A stretch of DNA of 64,000 nt from Legionella sp. PATHC035 (GTDB taxonomy: Bacteria; Pseudomonadota; Gammaproteobacteria; Legionellales; Legionellaceae): the NCBI RefSeq assembly GCF_026191115.1, contig NZ_JAPHOT010000001.1, positions 2,361,501 to 2,425,500 on the forward strand. Reading direction: 5' to 3'. Numbering within the stretch: the stretch's first letter is position 1; each line of letters begins with the position of its first letter. The notes under the pieces were generated by a model. That model was not told where the DNA came from, ran no database searches, and saw only the letters and a list, made by a program, of their open reading frames with translations. Positions 33,485 to 41,329 of the stretch are shown one piece after another. The position numbers were made by a program, and so were the translations under genes.

Positions 33485-33958
33485 CTAGTTGAGAATTTTG
33501 CCACTGGGATCCTTAATAATTTTCTTTCCATCAGGATTCACTTGAACTGATGAACCGTCTGGGTTTGTGATGATCTTCGTTCCATCGGGTTTATAGAGTA
33601 CAGATGAATGATCCACGTTCGTTACAATTTTGGTCCCATCGGGCTTCGTTTGAACTGATGAGCCATCTGCATTCGTCACAATTTGAGTGCCATCGGATTT
33701 GGTTGCTACAGATGAGCCATTTGCATTGGTAATAATCTTAGTTCCATCGGGCTTGGTTACCACCGAAGATCCATTCGCGTTGGTAATAATCTTCGTCCCA
33801 TCGGCCTTGGTTTCTACAGATGAGCCATCCGGATTTTTTATTAGGATAGGTTGCGCTGCAAAAGAGGTTATGCTCAAACAATCTAGAAATAAAAAAATGA
33901 TGATGAAACTAAAAAAGTGTTTTTTTATTTGAGACCAATCAAAGTAATGAACATTCAT
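33485..33958 (-). CDS. exported protein made of 18-residue tandem repeats
   Basis: The product is 157 residues from the ATG at 33958, preceded by AGGGAAG; an upstream frame extension of 7 codons is less likely. A long hydrophobic stretch (about 15-35, FFSFIIIFLFLDCLSITSFA) acts as signal peptide or anchor. From residue 42 to the end the protein is six copies of an 18-residue unit, NPDGSSVxTKxDGTKIIT, and a short final copy (DPSGKILN). Each unit is two related 9-residue halves with a DG turn, suggesting a regular beta-solenoid. The 54-base repeats also make copy number changes likely. Surface or periplasmic; function unknown. Confidence 0.8.
   Translation of the reverse strand: MNVHYFDWSQIKKHFFSFIIIFLFLDCLSITSFAAQPILIKNPDGSSVETKADGTKIITNANGSSVVTKPDGTKIITNANGSSVATKSDGTQIVTNADGSSVQTKPDGTKIVTNVDHSSVLYKPDGTKIITNPDGSSVQVNPDGKKIIKDPSGKILN
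33488..33835 (-). repeat. 54-bp coding tandem repeat array
   Basis: Six 54-base units and one 24-base partial unit lie in frame inside the exported repeat protein gene. Units keep GATGGNAC(G/A)AA and TC(A/T)GATG cores and differ mainly at third positions and at residues 2, 8-11 of the unit. This is a VNTR-type locus. Confidence 0.85.
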
Positions 33959-34148
33959 GTTAATTCTTCCCTGACACAAAGTTATTTTTAAGTATAGTCA
34001 TTAAAGCGGTTGAGAGTTAATTTTTTATCATTATGTCGCTGTATTTTCTTTCATATTGAAAGCGACAGAAACGCTTAATTTAGGCTATGCTTATCAAATG
34101 CTGCAGTATGAATAGTGTGACCTAGAATTGTCTAGGAGAGTAGGAAGT

Positions 34149-35066
34149 ATGAGTTATTTTGATGGAAAAGCCCCAATAGGTAAGACAGAGGATTGTCCCA
34201 AGCAAATCAGCGTAGAGTTGATTCCGAGAACAGTGGATCTCGGTGGGTTTCAAGTAAAACGTATATTACCCTCTAAAGAAAAAAGAACGGTGGGGCCTTT
34301 TGTTTTCTGGGATCAAGCAGGACCTAGTGAACTGCATTCAGGAAAGGGGATTGATGTACGCCCACACCCTCATATTGGTTTATCAACGATGACTTATTTA
34401 TTCTCGGGTCGATTGGAGCATCGAGATACGCTGGGAAGTCATCAAATTATTGTTCCAGGTGAGGTGAACTTAATGACTGCTGGACGAGGAATTGCTCATT
34501 CAGAACGTTCGCCGCAACAGGATCGTTTTTATCCTCAACATTTTTTTGGCATTCAATGTTGGCTTGCATTACCTATTAATAAAGAAGAAACGAATCCTTC
34601 ATTTACACATTATGATAAAAGCGTAATCCCTGCACATCATGATAAGAGGATGCATTTTCGAGTAATTGCTGGGGAGTGGATGGGACTTAAATCTTCTGTG
34701 ATGACTCAAACCGATGCACTTTTTGTTGTATGCAAGTTGGAGGCTCATTCGGAGTGGATCATCCCATCGACTGTAGAAGAACGCGCAATTCATCTTTTAA
34801 GTGGTAAGATTATCATTGACAAGATAATCTATAATGCCCCACAAATGTTAGTGCTCAAGCCAGGAGCTGAGCTCAAAGTGGTGGCGGATTCTGAGGTGCA
34901 TATGATTGTTCTGGGAGGTGCTGCCCTAGAGGAAAGACGATACGTGTGGTGGAATTTTGTCTCCAGTTCGAGAGAACGAATTGAGCAAGCGAAAATGGAT
35001 TGGAAAGAAGGAAAATTTGGAAAAATACCTGGTGATGAAAAAGAATTTGTTCCTTTGCCAGAGTAG
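34149..35066 (+). CDS. pirin family protein
   Basis: The product is 305 residues from the ATG at 34149, with GGAGAG eight bases upstream; a TTG start seven codons earlier is less likely. It is a two-cupin pirin. Metal-binding residues of the N-terminal cupin are seen as HPHIG (two His) and GRGIAHSE (His and Glu). The C-terminal cupin includes SGKIIIDK. Pirins bind Fe and several have quercetinase activity or act as redox-sensing cofactors; the role in Legionella is unknown. Cytosolic. Monocistronic, followed by a REP-like element. Confidence 0.92.
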   Translation: MSYFDGKAPIGKTEDCPKQISVELIPRTVDLGGFQVKRILPSKEKRTVGPFVFWDQAGPSELHSGKGIDVRPHPHIGLSTMTYLFSGRLEHRDTLGSHQIIVPGEVNLMTAGRGIAHSERSPQQDRFYPQHFFGIQCWLALPINKEETNPSFTHYDKSVIPAHHDKRMHFRVIAGEWMGLKSSVMTQTDALFVVCKLEAHSEWIIPSTVEERAIHLLSGKIIIDKIIYNAPQMLVLKPGAELKVVADSEVHMIVLGGAALEERRYVWWNFVSSSRERIEQAKMDWKEGKFGKIPGDEKEFVPLPE

Positions 35067-35095
35067 GGGCCTTCAAGTCCATTAAGTGAAATACA

Positions 35096-35147
35096 TTTCC
35101 CTTCCTCCTAGGGGAAGAAGGCGCCCTTAACGGCGGATGAGGGGGGG
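35096..35147. repeat. REP-like palindromic element (inverted copy)
   Basis: The segment has TTCCCTTCCTCCTAGGGGAAGAAGG followed by CGGCGGATGAGGG. It is the reverse of the CCCTCATCCGCC...GGAGAAGGG block found at 14218-14262 and 62315-62359. It lies between the pirin and malic enzyme genes. Confidence 0.65.
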
Positions 35148-35246
35148 ATTCTTATAACTTAATGGCAGCGAGTCTTACCCTGAATCGTGCGGTGCTTTGT
35201 TAACGTAAACTTTTATACACTTAATCTCATCAAAAAGGACCTTGAA

Positions 35247-36956
35247 ATGAAAAAGTCGGATCAAGAAACGCAATATCTCAAAGATGGCGTCATCAAAACA
35301 AAATTAACCGGTTATAATCTGCTCAATAACTCCAGATTAAATAAAGGCACTGCGTTTACTAATGCTGAAAGAGATATTTTCGCACTTCATGGCTTATTAC
35401 CGCCCCAAGTAAGTACCTTACAGGAACAGCAAAAACGTCGTCATGATGGATTGACGGCATTGCCAACCTCGTTAGAAAAATACAGCTTTTTGCGCGATCT
35501 GCAAGATAACAATGAAACCCTTTTTTATTCCTTGATCATTAACAATATTGAGGAAATGCTCCCGATCGTTTATACCCCTGTAGTTGGGGAAGGATGTCAA
35601 AAGTTCAGTGAAGTATTTCGTAAACCTCGCGGTCTATTTCTTAGTTATCCCAATAAGAACCTGATTGATAAAATCTTCTCTCATCCACGTTATGACTTGA
35701 TTAAATGTATTGTCGTCAGTGACGGTGAACGTATTCTAGGCCTTGGTGATCAAGGTGCAGGTGGAATGGGAATCCCGATTGGTAAAATGGCACTTTACAC
35801 TGCTTTGGCTGGTATCCCACCTCAATATTGTTTACCCATTTTACTGGATGTAGGAACAGACAATGAAGAACGATTGGCGGATCCGCTTTATATTGGCTGG
35901 CGACATAAGCGAATTCGCGGTGCTGAATATGATGAATTTGTTGATGCATTTATCTCCGCAGTAAAACGTCGTTGGCCAAATGTTCTGCTGCAATGGGAAG
36001 ATTTCGCTGGCGCAAATGCGGCTCGTTTGTTGAGCCGTTATCGAGATAAACTATGTACTTTTAATGATGATATCCAGGGAACTGCGGCAATGGCGACAGG
36101 TACTCTGCTTTCTGCTATTAATGTCACTGGAATTCCACTAAAGGATCAAAAAATTGTGTTCCTTGGTTTTGGGGGAACTGGCCATGGAATTGCGCAATTA
36201 ATTCGCGGTGCTCTTAAAGGGGCAGGATTAAGCGACGAAGAAGCTGGAGATCGCATCTATGCAGTGGACCGGTATGGCCTTCTGGTAGAAGGCGGTAAAG
36301 GATTGACCGATGATCAGGCCACTTTTGCTCGCAAACGTTCCGAAGTCGCTGAATGGCAAGTCAGTAACCGTGAGGAAATCAGCTTGCTGGATGTGGTTCG
36401 TAACGTAAAACCTACCGCCTTAATCGGGGTTTCGGCGCAACAAGGTGCATTTACCGAAGAAGTGGTGCGAACCATGGCTAAATACACAGATCGGCCTGTT
36501 ATTTTCCCCTTATCTAATCCAACTTCTCATAGTGAGGCAGTGCCACAAGACCTTCTTACTTGGACTGATGGACGTGCCCTGATTGGAACAGGAAGTCCAT
36601 TTGAACCTGTTCAGTATAATGGAAAAGTGTTTCATATTGACCAAACAAATAATTCATACATTTTCCCAGGATTAGCATTAGGTATCATCTCAGCTAAAGC
36701 AAAACGTGTTTCTGATGGCATGATCAAGGCCTCGGCGCTTGCGCTAGCAGAATGTTCTCCTGCGAGAAAAAATAAGTCGGCAAACCTTCTTCCCCCCATT
36801 GCCGATCTTCGCGCAATTAGTCTTGAGGTAGCTAAAGCCGTGGGAAAACAAGCCATTGCAGAGGGTCTGGCTGGGGTCAATGAGGCTGAGCTTGAAAATG
36901 AACTTGCTGCTAATATATGGAATCCAATTTATATCCCTTATGAATTAGCGGACTGA
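35247..36956 (+). CDS. maeA: NAD-dependent malic enzyme
   Basis: The product is 569 residues from the ATG at 35247, which has AAGGACC nearby; a longer start at 35187 has no ribosome site. It is a large-subunit malic enzyme that decarboxylates L-malate to pyruvate with NAD+. Motifs include LPIVYTPVVGEGCQ, VSDGERILGLGDQGAGGMGIPIGK (malate/NAD site), LQWEDFAGANA and FNDDIQGTA, and the Rossmann GFGGTGHGI. The length matches E. coli SfcA/MaeA (565). Malate-to-pyruvate flux fits the amino-acid-based metabolism of Legionella. It ends with a strong terminator. Confidence 0.95.
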   Translation: MKKSDQETQYLKDGVIKTKLTGYNLLNNSRLNKGTAFTNAERDIFALHGLLPPQVSTLQEQQKRRHDGLTALPTSLEKYSFLRDLQDNNETLFYSLIINNIEEMLPIVYTPVVGEGCQKFSEVFRKPRGLFLSYPNKNLIDKIFSHPRYDLIKCIVVSDGERILGLGDQGAGGMGIPIGKMALYTALAGIPPQYCLPILLDVGTDNEERLADPLYIGWRHKRIRGAEYDEFVDAFISAVKRRWPNVLLQWEDFAGANAARLLSRYRDKLCTFNDDIQGTAAMATGTLLSAINVTGIPLKDQKIVFLGFGGTGHGIAQLIRGALKGAGLSDEEAGDRIYAVDRYGLLVEGGKGLTDDQATFARKRSEVAEWQVSNREEISLLDVVRNVKPTALIGVSAQQGAFTEEVVRTMAKYTDRPVIFPLSNPTSHSEAVPQDLLTWTDGRALIGTGSPFEPVQYNGKVFHIDQTNNSYIFPGLALGIISAKAKRVSDGMIKASALALAECSPARKNKSANLLPPIADLRAISLEVAKAVGKQAIAEGLAGVNEAELENELAANIWNPIYIPYELAD

Positions 36957-36979
36957 GCTCAATTTAAATCCTTTCAATA

Positions 36980-37016
36980 ACGACTTGGAAAAAAGAATCC
37001 AAGTCGTATTTTTTTT
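36980..37016 (+). terminator. Rho-independent terminator
   Basis: ACGACTTGGA pairs perfectly with TCCAAGTCGT around an 8-base A-rich loop, followed by ATTTTTTTT. It ends the malic enzyme transcript. Confidence 0.92.
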
Positions 37017-37175
37017 ATGCTCAATTGAATGCTTATATAAAAAAACATTATGGTATATATTAACTCAAATTATGTATTAATACTGTGTTATCATTTTCAA
37101 AAGCGAAAGAATGGTTTCTTATGCGACGAACTGTATGAATCATGGAAAGGATGACTCAATCACAGAGGATACATA

Positions 37176-38360
37176 ATGATAAAATCCAAGATGTCTATTG
37201 ATTTAAAATGCGTTGAGGATCTATTCGCAGATAAGCTCACTTACGAAATCTCTCGTGATTATTTAATGGAATTATTAGAGGTCGGTAAATTAAACGTCTG
37301 GCAGTGGGATTTGAGCACCAATGAGATTATTGATTTTGGTTATTCCAAATCTTTATCCGTTTTAAACCCAGACAGCGCAGTGGGACATATTGATCATTTT
37401 ATAACACGACTTCATCCAGAAGATCGTGAAGAGGTTGCTAATAAATTACTCGAATCTTTCGCCTATTTTGAGGATCATAAGGCGGATTTCAGGATTCAAT
37501 CGATGCAAGGGCATTATGAATGGGTATCTGCCCAGAGTCGTTATATTCGCGACGCAGAGAATAATGCGATTAAAATGATCGGGACCTGGCATTTTGTTAC
37601 AGAACACAAAAAGAACGAGGAATTAATCAAATTACAGCAGGCAACGCTCGATCGTATCTCAAGATGTTATTTTTCAGGGGAGTCTGCATCTTCATTAGCC
37701 CATGAAATCGCTCAACCCATATCAGCCCTAAATTCTTATCTTCTTGGGAGTATTTTACGTTTGCAGCAGGGAGGGAAGGAGGCTGATGAATTTATCAATG
37801 TACTTCAAAAGGCACTGGAACAAGTTGAATTAATCAATACGATTATTAAGCGGATGAAAAGTTTTGTTACTCATGGGGAACTCCACTTTGAACGGGTTAA
37901 TTTGGCTTTATTAGCCAAACAATCTGTTGTTTTGTCCAAGTTGTATTCCAATTTTTCTGGAACAGTTCAATATGAAGTAGATGAACATGTAACAGAAGTC
38001 TCTTTAGATCGAAATCAAATGCGGCAGGTATTTTTAAACCTTATTAATAATGCATTTGAAGCCATGGCTGATGCACAAACAACGAACCCAATCTTGTTGA
38101 TTCAAATAAAAAATAATGATGCTGAGGTGCTGGTTACCATTAGGGATAATGGTCCAGGAGTGGCACAAACTGTGCTCGATAATCTACTTGCTTCATGTTA
38201 TAGCACCAAAGAATACGGATTAGGTCTTGGCTTAAGCATTTGTAGAAAAATAATTGAAGCCCATGGTGGGAATTTCAAGATAGAAAAAAATCCCTCAGGG
38301 GAGGGGACGATATGTTCTTTTAGGCTGCCTAAGCAAACTTCGGGGCTTTGCAATGAGTAA
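37176..38360 (+). CDS. PAS-domain sensor histidine kinase, FixL-like
   Basis: The 394-residue kinase has AGAGGATACATA before its ATG and no membrane segment, so it is soluble. A PAS domain of the PAS_3 type covers about 30-145 (VWQWDLSTNEII, LHPEDREEV, HYEWVSAQSRYI). The H-box is SSLAHEIAQPISAL with His176. The ATPase core shows the N-box QVFLNLINNAFEAM, G1 DNGPGV and G2 GLGLGLSICRKIIEAHGG. It resembles FixL/TodS-type kinases that pair with FixJ. It overlaps the response regulator gene by 8 bases, so the two form an operon. The signal is unknown; no haem ligand was identified in the PAS domain. Confidence 0.9.
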   Translation: MIKSKMSIDLKCVEDLFADKLTYEISRDYLMELLEVGKLNVWQWDLSTNEIIDFGYSKSLSVLNPDSAVGHIDHFITRLHPEDREEVANKLLESFAYFEDHKADFRIQSMQGHYEWVSAQSRYIRDAENNAIKMIGTWHFVTEHKKNEELIKLQQATLDRISRCYFSGESASSLAHEIAQPISALNSYLLGSILRLQQGGKEADEFINVLQKALEQVELINTIIKRMKSFVTHGELHFERVNLALLAKQSVVLSKLYSNFSGTVQYEVDEHVTEVSLDRNQMRQVFLNLINNAFEAMADAQTTNPILLIQIKNNDAEVLVTIRDNGPGVAQTVLDNLLASCYSTKEYGLGLGLSICRKIIEAHGGNFKIEKNPSGEGTICSFRLPKQTSGLCNE

Positions 38361-38817
38361 AACCATTTATATTGTCGATGATGATGAGAATGTATTACGT
38401 GCTTTGAAATGGCTTTTTGAGTCTATGAACTTTGAAGTGAAAACTTATTTGAATGCAAAAACTTTTCTGGAACAATATAATCCGGCTCATACAGGCTGTT
38501 TGATTACGGATGTGCGAATGCCGGACATGGATGGATTAGAGCTATTTGAACGATTAAAACGGCAAAACAGCTTACTTAAGGTTATTATGATCACCGCCTA
38601 TGGAGACATACCTATGGCTGTTAAAGCGATAAAAGCAGGGGCGATTGATTTTATAACCAAGCCTATAAATGAAAGTGATTTATTAAAGCTGATTAAAAAA
38701 TGCCTTGAGCATTACCCAAACCTTACCACAAATGCCATGAGCAAATATGAGCTTTTAAGCGAAAAAGAGCTGCAAGCCCTCGAACTCATTTGGACTAATA
38801 GCTCAACAAAGCTCTGA
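38353..38817 (+). CDS. FixJ-like response regulator, DNA-binding domain truncated
   Basis: The 154-residue protein has an intact receiver domain: acidic pocket DDD at 10-12, phospho-acceptor Asp53 in ITDVRMPDMDG, Thr81 in MITAYGD and Lys103 in ITKPINE. In FixJ a LuxR-type HTH of about 65 residues follows. Here only its beginning is present (YELLSEKELQALELIW, like LTxREREVLxLI), and the frame ends at NSSTKL. The stop codon lies inside the last codons of the convergent GST gene, so the missing part cannot be downstream in another frame. The regulator can still be phosphorylated but should not bind DNA. It may act by protein contact or be a decayed relic. Confidence 0.85.
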   Translation: MSKTIYIVDDDENVLRALKWLFESMNFEVKTYLNAKTFLEQYNPAHTGCLITDVRMPDMDGLELFERLKRQNSLLKVIMITAYGDIPMAVKAIKAGAIDFITKPINESDLLKLIKKCLEHYPNLTTNAMSKYELLSEKELQALELIWTNSSTKL

Positions 38818-39484
38818 TTCGATGGGTATAATCACTTAGAGCGGTTTGCTTCATAAATTCCTTTAACGGCGTATCGATATCAAAATAAACGATATTGGCT
38901 AAAAATCCATAACAACATGCATCCAAAGCATGGATAGTAGTACCGAATATATACTCATTAGCTCCTAAAATATGATGAATTGCCTGCAAATCCTCAATAC
39001 CTGATTGATACACCTCCTTGCTGGAGTATCTGCCAATCCCTTGATAATGATATTTCTCAATATTGTATTTTCTTACCTTTTCAAGATAGGTTTCGGACAA
39101 CTCAGGACGCTGTTTTAAGAATTCCGCTTTGAATAAAGGCCAAAATTGATCATCTTGCCAACGCGAATAGGACATAACCCAATACAAATGATAGTCTAAA
39201 ATGCGATTAACTAAAAAATGAGTATTTTTTTGTTCTGATGTTAAATGTTGATCCAAGTTAACGTATTTTTGTGAAAGATAATGCAGTATGTTGTTACTGT
39301 CTGTAATGATGCGTCCTGCATCATCCAGATAAGGTAACTGTCCTCGGGGTGCATTCTGGGTATTAACAATATGTTCGTGCTGATACTCTATTTGGGCTAA
39401 TCGAAGAAAGGTATCCACTTTCAATCCAAACGGATTATTATCGGGTAAGCCAAAGAGTTCTGGGTAGGAATACAAAATTATCAT
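38795..39484 (-). CDS. metaxin/FAXC-like glutathione S-transferase family protein
   Basis: The 229-residue protein has AAGGTGA before its ATG. The N-terminal thioredoxin-like half reads NPFGLKVDTFLRLAQIEYQ, then PRGQLPYLDDAGRIITDSNNILHYL. This matches the metaxin/FAXC branch (SPFxLKxETFLRxxxIPY, GKLPYIxxxGxxIxDS) better than classical GSTs. The C-terminal half is helical, ending TALSDYTHRIRALL. FAXC-like proteins are found in animals and some bacteria; activity is often not shown. The 3' end overlaps the truncated response regulator by 23 bases tail to tail. Cytosolic. Confidence 0.85.
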   Translation of the reverse strand: MIILYSYPELFGLPDNNPFGLKVDTFLRLAQIEYQHEHIVNTQNAPRGQLPYLDDAGRIITDSNNILHYLSQKYVNLDQHLTSEQKNTHFLVNRILDYHLYWVMSYSRWQDDQFWPLFKAEFLKQRPELSETYLEKVRKYNIEKYHYQGIGRYSSKEVYQSGIEDLQAIHHILGANEYIFGTTIHALDACCYGFLANIVYFDIDTPLKEFMKQTALSDYTHRIRALLSY

Positions 39485-39716
39485 AGAAAATCACCTTTTA
39501 TTCATGAGGTGGAGCACTAAATGAGGTTAATCCCTTCTCCTAAAAATGGAATAGGAGCGATTTTTTCGAAGCGGCACATCATCCTCATGCCACTGTCCCT
39601 TAGCATACAATTTTTCTACTGCTGGAAAAAGTAGCGAGTTATATTTAGATTATTTTCGCCTGATTTTACTCCTATTTAACAAAACAAAAGCATTTTTTTA
39701 CAAATTGCATCCACGA

Positions 39717-39736
39717 CTTAATGTTTGTTTAATAAA
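39717..39736 (+). promoter_or_regulatory. PmrA box upstream of four-TM protein
   Basis: CTTAATGTT-TG-TTTAATAAA is a tandem nonamer pair with 11-base periodicity. A TATACA -10 starts at 39749, 12 bases after the box, the same spacing as in front of the ankyrin gene. Confidence 0.65.
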
Positions 39737-39817
39737 TAACCAGTATCATATACAAGTTATTCCCTAATTTTGCCATAGAAGAGCAAATAAGCCAGTAATA
39801 TAGGGGGAGATTACTGT

Positions 39818-41104
39818 ATGACAATTGAACTGAGTCCAAACAGCCAAGAGCTGATTAAAAAATTAAGTGCAAGCAACCTTGATCGCACTTCGTTGTTGCA
39901 AAAAAGCACAACAACCATTGAAATACCGGATTTGTTAGGTTGGTTTGCACTGACCACTAAAACCAAAACTACTGATGAAGCATTTTTTTTAATTGCTTCA
40001 TTGAAAGCCTCTCTTTTAAAAGATCTGCATAATTTCCTTAATCCTGCTGGACAAAAGGATGATGAAAATAAAAAATCAGATATGTCTGCAACTGTCAAAT
40101 ATGGGTTATTAGCTCTTGCAGGAACAATTTATTTTGGTTGTGAAGGATTTGATGGCGTTACCGCATTTATGGGGATGTTTTCAGCGATTCCTTCGCTTGC
40201 TCTTTTTGCTGTGGGAATTTTGTTTTCAATCCTTTCCATGATTGTTTTTTATAGCTTTGACTTAGTGGAAATTTCCAAAAACTTAGGTATAAAATCTTCA
40301 GATACCCCTCAATTGCTTGATATGTTACTGGAGCAATTAAAACAAATAAAAGCCATTAGGGCCCGTCTGCAAGGGATTGGAAATAAAACTAAGGGACAAT
40401 TAAGTGAAGATCTTGAAATCGCAAGGATGTTGCTTCAACAACTTTTGGATATAAAAGAAGCTGGAGATCAGCTTAATGCTGCGTTAGACAATCCTTACTT
40501 AAAAGCTGGGAAATACATCACTGCGGGTGTTGCCGGTTTTCTCTTTTTTAGTGGAGGCCTTTTTGCGGGTCAAACTGTGGCTACGGCGATTGCAGGTTTA
40601 TTTGTTGCTTCGGTAGTTGGAACAGCATGGCCTCTTGCTATTTTTGCTGTGGGTATTCTTGTTGGTTTAGGGGCGCTGAGTGTTTATTGGTATGTTGAAC
40701 GTCCAAAAATCGAGAATCTGATCAGCCGTTGGCTGGGACTGGACAAAGAAAAAATTGATGAGTTACGCAACTCTGAGGTTCTTAATGAAGAAACCGCGAA
40801 TCTAAACCACTTAATCAAAGATCTTAATTTCGGTATTGCTCAATTGGAGAAAAGCGAAGCAGATCAATTGACGATACAAAAATCGGAAAAAGAGGCATCA
40901 CGAGTGCCGGAGTTGGAAAAAGAAATAGCTCGTTTAAAGGGGGAAGTGAAGCTACAGCAATACATAAGTTCTAAAAAAGAAGACCACTCATCATCAGCGC
41001 TTCAATCACACTCTCATTTTAGTAATCTTAGAAGAACACGATCTGTAAATGATCTGCACCACATGGATGATGCATATTCTTCTCAATACAATCAACAGCT
41101 GTAA
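39818..41104 (+). CDS. four-TM coiled-coil protein, Dot/Icm effector candidate
   Basis: The 428-residue protein has GGGGGAG eight bases before its ATG. Residues 1-90 are soluble. Two membrane hairpins follow: about 92-150 (LLALAGTIYFGC, LALFAVGILFSILSMIVFY) and about 230-295 (AGVAGFLFFSGGLFAG, AWPLAIFAVGILVGLGALSVYW). They are separated by a helical linker (LLEQLKQIKAIRARLQ). A coiled coil covers about 330-390 (KSEADQLTIQKSEKEASRVPELEKEIARLKGEVKL). The end is Ser/His-rich with RRTRSVNDL. The family is not recognised. The pattern of hairpins plus coiled coil fits Legionella effectors that sit in host membranes, and a PmrA box lies upstream. Confidence 0.75.
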   Translation: MTIELSPNSQELIKKLSASNLDRTSLLQKSTTTIEIPDLLGWFALTTKTKTTDEAFFLIASLKASLLKDLHNFLNPAGQKDDENKKSDMSATVKYGLLALAGTIYFGCEGFDGVTAFMGMFSAIPSLALFAVGILFSILSMIVFYSFDLVEISKNLGIKSSDTPQLLDMLLEQLKQIKAIRARLQGIGNKTKGQLSEDLEIARMLLQQLLDIKEAGDQLNAALDNPYLKAGKYITAGVAGFLFFSGGLFAGQTVATAIAGLFVASVVGTAWPLAIFAVGILVGLGALSVYWYVERPKIENLISRWLGLDKEKIDELRNSEVLNEETANLNHLIKDLNFGIAQLEKSEADQLTIQKSEKEASRVPELEKEIARLKGEVKLQQYISSKKEDHSSSALQSHSHFSNLRRTRSVNDLHHMDDAYSSQYNQQL

Positions 41105-41287
41105 GGAAAGAGATCAGGGTAAGGAAAATATTGGTATATTGGCCCTCGCCTGAGCAAGAAATTTGGATTGGGAGTTATATTTAAACGCGGGATAGGGTAT
41201 GCCTTGAACAATTTTTGTTATCCATATCGAATAGGGCTATAGTCATGTGATAAGAACAATTTATAATGGCAGAGATTTATTCTATTT

Positions 41288-41318
41288 ACATTGGGCGTGT
41301 TGACAACACACCCAATGT
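41288..41318. terminator. hairpin between convergent genes
   Basis: ACATTGGG and CCCAATGT pair, with an inner GTGT/ACAC stem and one C-A mismatch around a TGACA loop. It lies between the four-TM protein gene and the convergent PLC-like gene. U-runs are weak on both sides. Confidence 0.55.
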
Positions 41319-41329
41319 ATAACCTTGAT

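Noticed and set aside
33488..33835. Regular repeats as a CRISPR array
   Set aside because: Units are contiguous 54-base coding repeats without spacers.
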